Shown: piece after piece, positions 12,168 to 25,700 of the stretch
Layout of the letters: each line of letters starts with the position of its first letter
How positions within the stretch are numbered: position 1 is the stretch's first letter
NCBI GenBank assembly: GCA_004794655.1
Contig: SMMW01000025.1
Coordinates: 3,578,501 to 3,642,500 of the forward strand
DNA length: 64,000 nt
Origin: Marisa cornuarietis
Taxonomy: Eukaryota; Mollusca; Gastropoda; Architaenioglossa; Ampullariidae
Reading direction: 5' to 3'
Notes under the pieces: generated by a model
The model's database searches: none
What the model was told of the DNA's origin: nothing
What the model saw: only the letters and a program-made list of their open reading frames with translations
Program-made: the position numbers and the translations under genes

Positions 12168-13630
12168 TTAGTTAATTGGTGTTTTACGCCATGTCAGCAA
12201 CTAAGGCTATCTCATGGGGAGAGCAATGTACATGACCACTCAAAGGGCGATATAATGATACTGGAAGAGGATGGAGATTACTCTTTTCTTAGTTATGTAA
12301 AAATAAAAATTTTATACAGGTGAAACATTTGAATGAACTTTACATTGCCAGGATTGATATGGAAGAATGTTTGACAAAAAGGTCAGTGAAAGTCTGTGCC
12401 ATAAAATAGTTTTGATGAGCTGTAGAGAGTTTTGAACAGGAGAGGAGCAAATGTTCTGTATAGTTAGAGTTTCATGACACCTAGGACAGAGTGGGGGGCT
12501 TTCTCCTGCAAGCAAAATACCACGTGACAGATGTGTGTCCGGTTTTTAGTCTGTTTATAACCACTTCTTCTCGTCAGTCCAGAGATTCTCGGGTTATGCA
12601 GTCAGATAGTTTTGGAAAAATGGAGTGAAGTTTGTTTTGTTCCATGGAATCCCAATGGAGTTGCCAAAGCTGTGAGACACACAGTACACGTTCACAGAAG
12701 TGTATCAGTCTGAGGCAAACATTGTATGGACCATAAGTGGTGGCAGAAGGGTCCTCTTGGCTGTCTCATCAGCTTGAGTGTTTCTTGGAATACTTACACG
12801 GCCAGGAACCCAAATAAAGATAATGTTAATATTGTCTGTTTGTAGTGAAGATAGAAGTTCAAAAAACTGAACCAATAGTGGATGATCCAAGCGTTGAGAA
12901 TTAAGTGTAAGTAAGGATGATAGAGAGTCTGAAATGACCAAGAAGATTTTATCTCTAGATGTCCGGATGTACTGCAAAGCAAGTAGCAGAGCTTTTAACT
13001 CCCCAGAAAAAAATAGAGCTACGGCCCTCCAAACAGGCTTCAGAAATGTGGAAATGTTCATTGACCCTGCTGCAGCTGCCACAGTTCATTTTTCAGGATT
13101 TTTTGACCCATTGTGTATATTTGACAAAAAATCTTGCCATCCCTTTTAAGGGTGACCCTTTGTACATGGGAATCACCCTGCAAAGAAAGTTCAGCACGAA
13201 TATCTGATTCTGACAATTCAGAAAGATCACTACATCTGGTTACACCTCTAGATGAGTTTAACGTTTTGTGAATTGTTACTTGGGATGGTCCACAAAGTGT
13301 TTTCTGTCCCATTGTCTTAATGTCTCTGAAGCTTTTTGATTCTTAAATTGAACCAGGAATTGTCCAGTTTTTAGACGTTCGATTGGTGAAAAGTTTGAAG
13401 AAATATTTGAAAGCCTTTCTGAATGGCAAATGGGGACAGCCCCCAGATAGATCTCTCAGGATTCCCACTCTTCACAATCAAAACATGTGGCCATGCCCTA
13501 TCTACAATCTTTGTTACTCCATCACATGCCTCCTCCTCATTGTGTGAGAAATTGTCGTCAAAATTTCTCCTGTTCCCCAAACACCACGGAGTCTTTCTAG
13601 GGGAGACAGTCGAGCGGTACCTCATATTGG
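12168..13630 (-). mobile_element. Internally deleted Jockey/I-type LINE copy
   Basis: The minus strand begins near 13630 with the ORF1 start region seen in the LINE at 18591 ([27 protein letters not shown]; then DLSELSESDIRAEL and RVTLKRDGK near 13150). It jumps at about 13080-13140 straight into RNase H (GELKALLLALQYI, ISDSLSSLL, HPLLVQFFELLSSL, IFIWVPG), and ends with the C-terminal CxRCHETL motif and the same 3' tail. The zinc knuckles, endonuclease and RT are absent. A smaller gap of about 60 nt lies near the 5' end. It retains the acidic RNase H residues (E of GELKAL, D of ISDSL) that the larger copy lacks. Confidence 0.85.
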
Positions 13631-16600
13631 GTATATCTAGCAGGGCTGCACCACGGCTACAGGAGAAGTATACTCTTACCCACGAGAGTGTGGATCAGAT
13701 TGACCGAGGCCGGTCAGCCTGGTGAGCGTTATCAACGCTGACTTTACAAAATGTATACACAAGGATTTCTAACTGCCACCCACGCAGCCCCAATCATTAA
13801 AGCTATCCTCATCGGTTTAGATAAGATAGAGAGACCATACATTGAACAGATGTTGGAATTAAATGCAAGTTCGTGAATGCATGGTGACAACGATTTTAAA
13901 AAAAAAATTCGTGGCACAAATGCATTACAGCAGAGACAAGTCCGTCTGGGGCCATCTTTCACGCAGTTAGTGGGTGGGCGAAGCGACCGTAACACTAATC
14001 GTAAAGCTGTCTTAATCTTAAATCAATAAATGAGCACCCAAATAGTAATAGATCGAAGTCTAGGCTGCTCAAAACTTTAAAAAAGTCCGGATGCAGATAA
14101 GCCGCTAAAACAATTTATCATAAATGGAAAGTGCGGTTTTCAAACACGCCAGTCAATCGGGTTTCTCGTTAAACAAAAAAACAAGGTTTTGTTTTAAAAC
14201 CCCAGTTAACTGCTGTTTAAGTACTTTAGTGGAGGCCGAATTTTCCATTGCGTAGAAATGTACGGAAATGCGGCAGTCACTCACTTCAGCATTAATTCCT
14301 TCCGGCGTTGAATGTGTACACATCTGAAGGATGGGCCAGTGTGCTCAAACCAGACCAGCTACTGTACCATGTCATCACTTCATGGAAAGTATATTTAATG
14401 CATGTGCTTGAGTTCCTTTAGAAGCAAATCTCACGGTGCGGAAAACCAGGTACCCTTTACTAATTAGTATTAATGTCCTACGCGTCCTCCCCTCAAGGGA
14501 CTGCACTATCACACACGCCTCAAACGGAATGATTTACCTCACTTGGCTGCTTAAACGTTGCCCGTGCCAACACGGGGCATAGATGGACTTACCATCCCAC
14601 TCACATTGTCGTTGATAATATCAGGGCGGCGGGCTTCGAGACGATCATATAAACACCAGGTAACGTAATTATTTTGCCATAGCAGTTTTTTTTCGAAATT
14701 AATATTTAATATGGATGATTATTTTTGCTAATTTCTTCTTTGTGAAAAAAAGTGTTAGTGAATTCTTCTTAGTTTTTATACCTTTATTGCTGAGCTCTGC
14801 TTATATCTCTATGCATCTGGCTAGCATAAACTCTTGCAACGACAATGGCTCAGAACGGTACTGAGCTAATTGTTGCATTTGGGTTGATCTGAAAAATATG
14901 AGATGACACGTGTAATATTTGTTATTTATTTAGGTGAGGTCTCGGTGCCTGTAAAACAAGTACACATTTTGCACAAGACGTAACTAAGTTTTGACTCAGT
15001 ATTACTAACGACGCTGAAGTTCATGCATGTGTTAATTTCACCCATATCTGTGTCTTAAACTATATTGTTAACAATCAGAAACGTCAAATTGTTTCTGCAG
15101 CACCGAGCCAAGAGTACGACGGCTAAGGAATGTTTAATAATAGATTTTAAAAAAGTAATAATGCAGCACACTTTTCAGAAGTTTAAAATAATCAGAAGTT
15201 GTATGGATTTACAGACAAAAGATTTTGCTGTAATTAACAAAAAATGTTCACACTAGATGGAGCTAGATTTTTTATGTGGGTTGCATTAATTACCAAGATC
15301 AAAATGTATGTCCTTAGATATAATCACTTTATGTAATTTCAGCCATTACAATTAGCAGATGTTAATTTAGAAGTGTAAGTGATTTACAGAAGTATGAATT
15401 ATGGACAGTTTCACAGAGTTCATTATAGCTGGTACATTGGTATTATAGTTTGTGCATGTATTGCTAGTTTAAAGGTTTTGTTAGTCCCCCCCCCACCACC
15501 AAAAAAGAAAAAGAGTTACAGGAGCACACTTTGACACATACAGTCCTCAGACAACTGCTAAAATACAAAACTGTTAACTCTGAAGAAACTGAGCTGGGTA
15601 GAACATAAGAAGTGGAAATGTTCTGTAAGGTGGTGCTTCAGTGTAGATGTGCACACACAGATGTGATTTTCATTACCATAAATGAATACGAGGGGGTATT
15701 TGTATGTGCTGAAAACCAGGCCTATTTTACTTTATAAAAGCAGTTGATGCTTTTACAAAAATGAAATAACAAAAACCTCTAAGAAAGTTATAACTATGCT
15801 CATAGCTCCACAAGGACAACTGTTTCCCAAACTGAACTTTGAATCCTTGTTATTAAGTCATTGCATAAACCAGAGGAATGAAATTCTGCCAATTGCCCTA
15901 CATAATGCATTGAATAATTATTGATTAATGAGATATAAAAGCAATCACCCCTAAAAGAAAGTGATCACTAGGATTGTATAGCACCACTAGAACACCTGTA
16001 TTAACCTATGTTTTCCTAACTGAACTTTATCTCTGAATGCTTATTGTTTAGTCACTGCATAATGAAGCAGAGGAGCCAAAGTTTGCCTATTGTCCCACAT
16101 AGCGTATTGATTAGAGAGATGCTCTGCATGATGTAGCCCTTACATTGAGTACTGTGCAAAGTACATGTGAGCTGTGATATTTATGGTAATTAGAATCACA
16201 AGACACAAAGTGACTGGTGTTAATAATGTATGTCTTTATATAAAGAGACAGCAAGACTTGTCTTGAGCCCACAGCCTCACAATCTTTTATTTTATGTTAT
16301 CTTCAGTTTAAAGAAATGCAACATCAATACTTAAATTGCAGCTAAATTAAATTCAAAGTATAATTTGAGCACATAAATATTAAAATTTACTGATTGCTGA
16401 ATGAAATTCAGGAAATTACCATGTTCAAAAATAGCATTACACCAGCAGAATGTTTTATCAATAGAGCTTGTTTTCTTTAAAAGGGTCACACTTGAATGTG
16501 AACAAGTTGATGTGTTAGATTAGATGAGCAGCTTTTGTGTCACATTTTGCTTTCAGTGTTAGCAGGCTTGAGAGATTGCTTTTATTCACGTTAAGCATTG

Positions 16601-16727
16601 TAGTTTGATCCTTAAAACCAGTCACAACTGACTATTCAGAAAGGTAAACTTTGTGAGTAGTTATTTCAAGTTAATGTAACATAGTGAACTCTTTATAAGC
16701 ATGCTTTCACCAGTACTTTGTGTTTAG
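13631..16727. other. Intergenic sequence upstream of the MMD-like gene
   Basis: No coding exon was recognised. Positions 13700-14660 are richer in CpG than the AT-rich DNA that follows, and could hold the promoter and noncoding first exon of the MMD-like gene, which must exist because exon 16728 begins at a splice acceptor. The sequence ACCAGGTAACG at 14656 looks like a donor. This is a guess only. Confidence 0.25.
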
Positions 16728-19700
16728 GTTCTCATGTAACAAAAAGAAAATCATACAAAAAGGCATGCTTGACTATCCAGATGGTTTTAATAATGAGGAT
16801 ATGATTGTTCGGTAAGTCCCATATGCACATGGATACAACATGGGCAGACAGGAAACATCCACTGGGACTACATAGCACTTTTCAGCAGGACTGCCTTGAG
16901 AGCACAAGAGGACTGAAAGCTGCTAATTAGGCCATTCAGGTGCACCACAGAACTGCTGTCCAATGGTTGTAACACTTTTACGCCAGGTCTCTTCTAATGC
17001 AGATCTTAAAAGGTAATGACATGCCAAATACAGCTTTCTGGTTAAATGAATAAATTCTTATAAAATTTATATCTTAGTGCTAAAAATCAGAGTAAACACA
17101 AGGTAAAACTAATAGTACTACTTCTGCTATAGAAGAAAGGTGAAAGTATTAGAAATCATTAAAAAAAATGCATGTAAAAAAAATTAACAAGGGGATAGAA
17201 AGCAATGAAAGTACTAGCTGTTGCCTAAGCATTTGATTTTCTCTGCAAACTATCTTATTAAGGAAATGTTATTTTTGTTTATATTTTAACTATATATATA
17301 TATAAAGAGAGAGAATAAACACCGAGATCTGGCTGACAAACTATTATATTTTTCTTCACTTTTTCATGAGCATCAAAGAGGGAAGTATCCTATATATGTA
17401 AGAGCACAAAGTCTTTACTAGTGTCATAAAATGTTTCTGGCTTTTGTTTTGCCATATTTGTCTTAATTCTTTACCTTTCTTGGTTATGTCTGTTTGAGGC
17501 TTAACTCATCAGAACAGAACTCAAGATTTATTTTTTTTATAAATATTTTGTGCAAGCTAATGACATTTTCAAACAAATTGTGACAGTCATTCCTATTTGG
17601 AACAGATTTGTATAAAACAACATAAAAGCATTACATAACTGCACAACACTTTCAACTGGTTAGGCTTAATTCACTATTTTCCCAAATGCTGGCAAATAAT
17701 AATCATACATTTATAAGATAAGAGACTTCAGATTTTTACATGCTAAATGAAAAGTTAAACTTGTGATATTATTTTGGATTATGAATATGTTTACATCATT
17801 AAAGGCATAGTGTGTAATCTGGTAGATTGTGTTAATTAGGCATTTCCCTGTTTCAACATGTTATGGATCTAACCTCTTTCTGAATACAGGATATATTTGA
17901 AAGGTGATTAAAAGTGGTTTGTTCTCCCAGATTTAGGGAATTATTGTCTTGTGATAAACCTAACTGTGTCATTGTAAAAAAAAGTGCATTGTGGTGGGTC
18001 TGTAAAAAGTTTGTGGGTTCATTTGTGCAATACATCATAAAAGAAAAGACTGAATACATACACATTTGTTAGCTTGATTTATGCCTATTTTGTGAAACCA
18101 TATTAAAAATGAAATTATATTACATATTTTTAGGTTAAAAAATGAGCCACCAAGTCAAGGGGAGGCTTATAATCCAACAGATGTAGAACATTTGGCCAAC
18201 ATCATCACCCATGGAGTGAGTTGTAATTAGCTAACAAGACCCCTTCATTTCTTAAAACATCATTGTTAATTTCTATTCTCACTAAATTGGCTTACTTCAG
18301 GAATTATTAAAATGCTTTTGCTGTTTCCTTCTTCGTAGAAATGCTTTTTGTTAGAATTTGATTTTAATAACTGTAAACACTTATCATAAGTAACATATAA
18401 ATTATAATTTAGATTAGTAACCTTTGTCAATAATTTTGTAATGTAACATAACTAGCAGTAGTTGTGCACAGACTTTGAGAGACTATATGTATACAAAGCC
18501 TTTAAGACATTCAAATAGGTTTGGAATAAGCTGTATGTGGTGAGAGATTTTGAAAGGTCATGAACTCATTACCGATATAAAAACTGCAAGATGGCTGCAT
18601 CCCCTAGTTGGACTCCGTGGTGGGTGGGGAACAGGAGAAATGAACCTTTATCTTTTCTCATGGCTAAAAAATTTTCACATCCTGGAAAATGCTCTCGACC
18701 TTTTGATGACAATTTCTCAGACAGTGAGGAGGAGGAGGAGGCACGTGATGATTTGATAAAGTTTGTAGAAGGGGCATGGCCACGTTATTGGATTGTGGAG
18801 AGTGGGGATCCGGAGAAACCTATCTCGGGACTTTCCCCCTTTGCCATCCAGAAAGGTTTACAAAACATATCTTCTAACTTTTCGTCAGTAAAGCAGCTAA
18901 GATCTGGACAACTCCTAGTCCAATGCAAAAATAAAAAAGCATCAGAAGCTTTAAGAAACTGGGACGGAAAACAATTTGTGGACCGCCCCATAAAAGTGAC
19001 ACCTCATAAAACTTTAAATTCATATAGAGGAGTAATCAGGTGTAGAGATCTTGCTGGATTGTCAGAAGTAGACATACGTGCTGAATTGTCTCAGCAGGGT
19101 GTATCCCTTGTACATATGGTCACCCTTAAGAAAGATGGCAAGTTGATTCCTACAACTACATATTTCCTCACCTTCTGTTTTCCAAACCTTCCAAAATTTA
19201 TTGACATTGGCTATCTTCGGGTGAAGGTGGCACTTTTTATCCCCTCACCTTTACGTTGTTTCAAGTGTCAAAGATATGGACATGGATCATCTGCATGTAG
19301 ATCAGAAGCCTGCTGTGTAAAGTGCAGCGAATCTCACTCCCCAAATGATTGTCATGGAACAATCAAATGTGCAAATTGTGCTGGATGTCACCCAGCCTCC
19401 TCCCGAGACTGTCCTCGTTGGAAGGAGGAAGATAAAATCCAGCGGATAAAAGCAGAGCAGGGTTTGTCGTACCCAGAGGCACGTCGCCGTGTGTTGGGAA
19501 ACCTTCAAGTCTCCACGAAAACAGGGGTGGTTTCCCGGCACTCGGTAAAATCTACATCATGCCAAACAGACATCACATGGATACACACAGAAACCCCCAA
19601 ACCCACATACACACTCATGCCACCTCCACCTACAGAACAAACGCAGCAGCCCAAACCTTCCACACCTCAACCAATTCCAGCATACACCTCAACCAGATCA

Positions 19701-22700
19701 ACAGCACGTGCACCCACACGTAGTCATCAAAAAACTGCACCAACAAAGTCCCAAACTACAATTACCGCCACTCCCCAAAAGTCTCCTCTAAAACCTCAAC
19801 AAACCTCCCGTCCCCCGGGGTCAAAAACATTTAGCCCTCGCACACGACAACACTCTTCATCACTTACTTCAAATAGGTTTGCACCCCTTTCAGATAGCTT
19901 GATGGACATAGAGGAATGAAGGGTTCCTTCATCCTCACCCTCAGGTCGCAGAAACACCTCCTGCACACGACATTCCAGGTCGTCATCTCATGCTTAATTT
20001 ATAAATGACAAATCTGTTACAGTGGAACTGCCGAGGAATTAGGGCAAATTTTGAAGAACTAAAAGTTGTTTTGCATCAAACAGATACTAAAGTGATTGCC
20101 CTCCAAGAGACCTTTTTGCAGGACACAGATACTTTTACCTGCAAAGGTTTTCAGATACTCCGAAAGGCATCTGCAAGTGACTCTTATGCTGGTGGAGTAG
20201 CTCTTTTAATTCATTCAGATATTCTTTTCAGCCTCATCCCCCTTTCCACCCCGTTACAAGCTGTGGCAGCCAGAATATCCCTCAAGAAAACCATCACAGT
20301 ATGTAGTGTATATCTCCCCCCTTCAATTAGCGTTTCTCGTCAACACCTGGAGGATCTTCTTCAACAGCTTCCTTCCCCTGTACTCCTCTTGGGGGATTTT
20401 AATGGACATCATCCCTTGTGGGGTGGGGATGTTAGTGATTCACGTGGTGAACTTTTATCAGGCTTTTTTAATGATATTGACTTATGTGTGATGAATGATG
20501 GTAGTCCAACCTTTTATCGCCCCCATAATGCATCTGCAACTGCAATAGATCTTTCAGTATGTGATCCCACACTGACAGTCGACTTCAACTGGCATGTGTG
20601 GGATGATCTTTGTGGAAGTGACCACTACCCTATCATCCTTTCCTCTATCTTAACCAACACAGCTAAACAGGAAGACCACTGGAATTTAGCGCAGGCAAAT
20701 TGGAATTCTTTTAAAACACTCTGTGAATCAATGCTGTCTCCCATAGAACGATTCATCTCACCTGTGGATGAGGTTTCAAATAGGAAGGATTCCACAACCT
20801 CTACAGGCCATCCTATGGAAAATTTTTCCTTAGCACTACTGGAGGTCATGAACAAAAGCATCCCTCGTTACAGCCACCACAGGAGGCTCCCCAAAGTTCC
20901 CTGGTTTAATGAGGATTACCGAAAGGCAATACAAAATAGGAAAAAGGCACAGAGAACAGTTTTTCGATCTCCCACCCCCGAAAATGTTCTAAATTTCAAA
21001 CGCCTTCGAGCACAGGCCCGTCACATCTGTAAACAACAAAGAAGGCTCTCTTGGCAACATTTTGTTTCCTCGCTGACAAACCGTACCCCATCCCGACTTG
21101 TATGGTCAGCTATCAAGAAACTAAAAGGAAAGAATATCAATAGAGCGGTTGGACACCTGAGAGCCAAACAAAGTCTGCTTACTGATCATCGAGAAATTGC
21201 AAACCAACTGGGCTCCACTTTTGAAATGACAACCTCGTCACTACAATATTCCACAGCTTTTCAGCAAGTGAAGGCTTGCAAAGAATTAACAAAATGTAAC
21301 TTTCAATCGGACAACTTGGAATCCTACAACACCGATTTCTCTATGTCTGAACTTAAACAAGCACTTTCAAAGTGCTCCCACTCGGCCCCAGGACCGGACA
21401 GTATCTTATACCAAATCATAACCAAACTCCCAGAATGATCTTTGAGGACATTATTGCAGATTTTCAACCATATATGGAATACAGGAAACCTTCCTTCCGC
21501 TTGGCATGAAGCTATAATAGTTCCTATACCAAAACCAGGAAAAGATCCCTCAGATCCAAACAGTTACTGTCCAATTGCTTTAACAAATTGTTTCTGTAAG
21601 GTACTAGAAAGGATGGTAAATTCACGATTGATTTGGGTGTTAGAGTCCCAAAATCTTTCCAGCATTCAGTGTGGTTTTCGAAAAAATTGTAGTACTACAG
21701 ATCAAATGGTCAGATTTGAAACATTTATAAGGGACGCCTTTATTAAAAAAGAGCATGTCATAGGAGTATTCTTTGACCTTGAAAGAGCCTATGACACAGT
21801 GTGGAGGCAAGATATTTTGTTGGACCTATTTTCTCTAGGCTTTCGAGGCCAACTACCAACTTTCATCAAAAACTTTCTAACATGTCGTGTGTTTAGAGTC
21901 CGGATACAAAATACCTTTTTCAGACACCCATGAACAGCAGGTGGGAGTCCCTCAAGGAAGTATCCTGTCACCTATTTTGTTCTGTATTATAATAGATGGC
22001 ATCCTGAAGTCTATTCCCAAAAATATGGCTGCCTCGCTATATGTAGATGATTTTGCACTTTGTATACGAGGAAAGTTTCTACCTGGTCTGGAGAGACAAT
22101 TACAGTTATGTGTAAACGACATCTCAAAATGGGTATTAGAAAATGGTTTCAAATTTTCTCCCTCAAAATCTGTGTGCATTCACTTTACAAAACTAAGAGG
22201 TCCTTTTCCTGAACCCTCAATTCATGTAAATGGAACAGCACTCAAGGTAGTGGAAGAGGTCCATTTCTTGGGTGTTAGTTTTGATCGTAAACTCTCTTTT
22301 CAAAACCACATCCGTCATCTTCAGGCTTCTTGTCTGAAGGCTCTAGATATATTGAGAGTGATAAGTAACACAAACTGGGGTGCAGACCAAATCACGTTAC
22401 TCCGTTTGTATAGTTCCCTAGTGCGTTCAAAATTGGATTATGGATGCATAGTCTATGGATCAGCCAGGACATCATATCTAAAAAGGCTAGACACTGTGCA
22501 CCATCACGGCCTGAGAATTTGTCTTGGAGCTTTCAGAACTACTCCAATACACAGTCTATATGCAGAGGCAGGTGAACCTCCTCTAGACTTACGCCGACTA
22601 AAACTAATGTTGTCCTATGTCTCGAAACTTCGAGCTCTGCCCCAAAACCCTGCTTTCCACAGTTTTCTCAGTTCAGTTTCTGGAGAAATATAGGGCACGT

Positions 22701-25700
22701 GAACATGAACAAAAACCTCTACCCATACGAGCTCACCCCCATCTTCAGAAATTGGGAATGGACCCCCAAAAGACAGCACCAATTGCACTGACCAGAACAC
22801 CACCATGGCCACTCTCAATGTTTAGATCACCCACTACTGGTTCAACTCTTTGAACTTTTATCATTACTACAAAATAACAATTTTGACATTATCTTTATTT
22901 GGGTTCCTGGCCATGCAAATATTCCAGGAAACAATAAAGCTGATGAGGCAGCAAAAAAGGCCCTTCAGCAACCACTTGTGGTCCATACAACATTTGCCTC
23001 AGATTGGTATGCTTCTGTTAAAATATATATCTCACAACTTTGGCAGCTTCATTGGGACTCCATGAAGCACAACAAACTTCACGCTATTTTTCCAAAACTA
23101 GCAGACTGTATAACACAAGAATTTCTAAACCGACGAGAAAAAGTGGTTATAAATAGACTAAAAGCTGGACACTCATTTATCACTCACCGATTTTTGCTTG
23201 CAGGAGAAAACTCCCCACTTTGTCCTTGGTGTAAAGACCCCCTAACCATAGAACATTTGCTCATCTCCTGTTCAAAGCTAGCTACAATTCGTCAAAACTA
23301 TTTTACAGCACAGACTCTTGCTGACCTTTTTGCCAAACACTCTTCCAAATCAATCCTGGCATATGTAAAGTCAACTCAGATGTTTCACCTGATATGATAG
23401 AACTTATGTGTTAAAAAACTGTTATTTTATAAAAACTAAGAAAAGAGAAATCTCTAGACTTGTACAATTTCTTTATATCAACCTTAGAATAGTCATGTAC
23501 ATTGTTTTTGCCATGAGATAGCCTTAGTTGCTGACTTGGCATAAAACAACAACTAACTAACTAACTACACTGCCATAACGGCATGAAAAGAAAGATAGTC
23601 AATGCAGGTAGGAATGGTTGATGGTTTTTAATTTAATTTGTTATCAGATTTATATTCGGGGTGGAGTGGAGAGAATATATCAGTAAATTGGCTGACTGAC
23701 ACTTTCAGGCATGGGTGGCACCAAGTTTGGCAGCACTTGTATTTATGGTGTACCTGGCAGCATCTGATTTGCACCTGACAGTTGTGATCATCTATGGGCT
23801 GGCCTTAATAGCTCTCTTCTCTGTCTCCACCATTTTCCACTTCATCTCTTACACTGGCTGGCTTCGGTCAGGTTTTGTTTATATTTGTTTTTTTTTAATT
23901 TTTCATTGATATTTTTTTGTGAAAATATTTGCATTGATATTTAAATCAATTTTGCTTGATATATACTAAAAGGCTTGGAATGGACACTAGTTGGGGTAGT
24001 TTTTTTGCCTTTTTGTTGTAGCTACTTTCTTTGTTTTAAGCATAGTGATAAGACTGCTCTATTACACTTTTGGTGTTTCATGTTATTGCTTGTTTTTTCC
24101 CCTAGCAAAAATAAGCTTTTACTAATCACTAAAATACTATATACCTATATGAGTATAGATGGCTAAATAATTGAAGAATGGTTTAAGAAAGTCAACAAAG
24201 CTCAGCAGAAATTATTAGTGTGTCACTGAATGAAAGCTATTTCTGCATATGTGTTTGTGTGTGTGTGTGTGCATACATTTCTGCACATATGCATTACATG
24301 AAAAGCTGTTGATATGCAAGAAAAGGTGTGAAGGGCTAAGTGAATAAATTTTGTAATATTCCTTTCCTACTTGTATTCTGATTTTATCGTCACCAGCCCT
24401 TTCTTATTCCGTCTTGCTAGCTTTCTTCCTCCCTCCCTCCTTCTGTCTTGTTTTGAATTAATGTAATGTTTTTATTTTGCTACTTAGTCCGAGGGCTAGA
24501 TGTAAAAAAACATAATGCATGCAAATTCTGTTACCCTATCAAATAAAGATTTGTCTTATTTGTCTCTCTTACTGTCCCCCCTTTCTTTTTATCTCTCTTA
24601 CTCTCATTCTTTTTCTTTTTCTGGCTTGCTCTCTCTCTCTCCTTCTCTTAATTGCTTTTGCTCTTTCTTTCTCTTTTGCAGTCATTGGCCTATCATCGGG
24701 AGTTATGAGTTCCATGACTAAAATGTTTGACAGCTTTATTTTGAATTTTCTCAAAGCTAATTCACTGCCCTAGCCTACCTATAGTCACCTGTATCTAAAA
24801 CATGCTTAACTATTCTTTTGTAAGAATGTCTAAATCTACTCTGAAGTGTTATCCCATTTAATTCACAAATTAGTGTTGCCATCTTTGTGTTTTGATGTTT
24901 TTCTCCTGCCCTTAACCCCTTATAATTTCATTGGGTTACAGACTATAGGTCTTTAAATCTAGCATAGCTGAATGCTGAAAATGCTTTATTGTTTTATGTA
25001 TTTTTTTTTGTTGTTCTTTCAGAAACTGGAAAAATTTTTTTCATATTGGGGACCGCGCTGTTATTCATGTATTCATTGCATCATCTTACACACCTTGGTA
25101 AGTCAGTTAATTGCTTATCAAAATTCCTGGTTAGCAGCTTTTAAAGTTAAAAGTGTTCTGCTCTTTTTCAAATATTTTCCAGTTTATTGTGGTAATTTTT
25201 GTAATTTTTTGGGCCCATCATGTGAATCACACTGCATGCAAGAGCAGCTGTTTGGCAGAAACTATGAAGAATTCCTGTAGAAAATACTAGTGTAATAAAC
25301 CAGTCAAAACAACTATAAATATGTGTCCATCAAAACATCCTTTAGTAGATGCAAAATAATCGAGCCAATGTTTTGGCATTTGTTGAGTCACTACTAGGCA
25401 AGAAAGCAAGGCTTTAGGTCTTAGTTGTAGATATAAAATTTTTGAAACATGCCATTTACTATACTCCTCTTTCTCAAAGCAAATGGGATATAGGTGGTCA
25501 CTAATTAAGCGAAAATTATAGCAATGACTAAACATTTCTGTTTCATTCTAAACTATTCAGCGTGTAAAAAAAAAAAAATGATGTCGTTAGTTCATACTTG
25601 AAGTAGCGATGATTCACAAGAAAGTCAACCTTGTAGAGAAGCAGTTCAGAAGGGATAAAAAAAAGGCTTGCAAATGGCAAAATCCATGATGTGACAGCTT

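Larger units (their letters stand above)
18550..23570 (+). mobile_element. Nearly full-length Jockey/I-type LINE inside MMD intron 2
   Basis: A non-LTR retrotransposon with ORF1 (gag-like, 18591-19919), ORF2 (endonuclease and RT, 20005-22693, broken), an RNase H remnant and C-terminal cysteine motif (22835-23397), and a short 3' tail ending in (AACT)n at about 23550-23570. It has the same strand as the host gene. The 5' end is placed near 18550 by absence of earlier homology to the copy at 12168-13630; no target duplication could be identified. At least one stop, two frameshifts and a partial RNase H deletion make it unable to encode an intact ORF2. Confidence 0.9.

Noticed and set aside
24569..24754. 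Lys/Arg-rich 61-codon minus-strand open frame
   Set aside because: Reverse complement of a CT-rich low-complexity stretch in an MMD intron.
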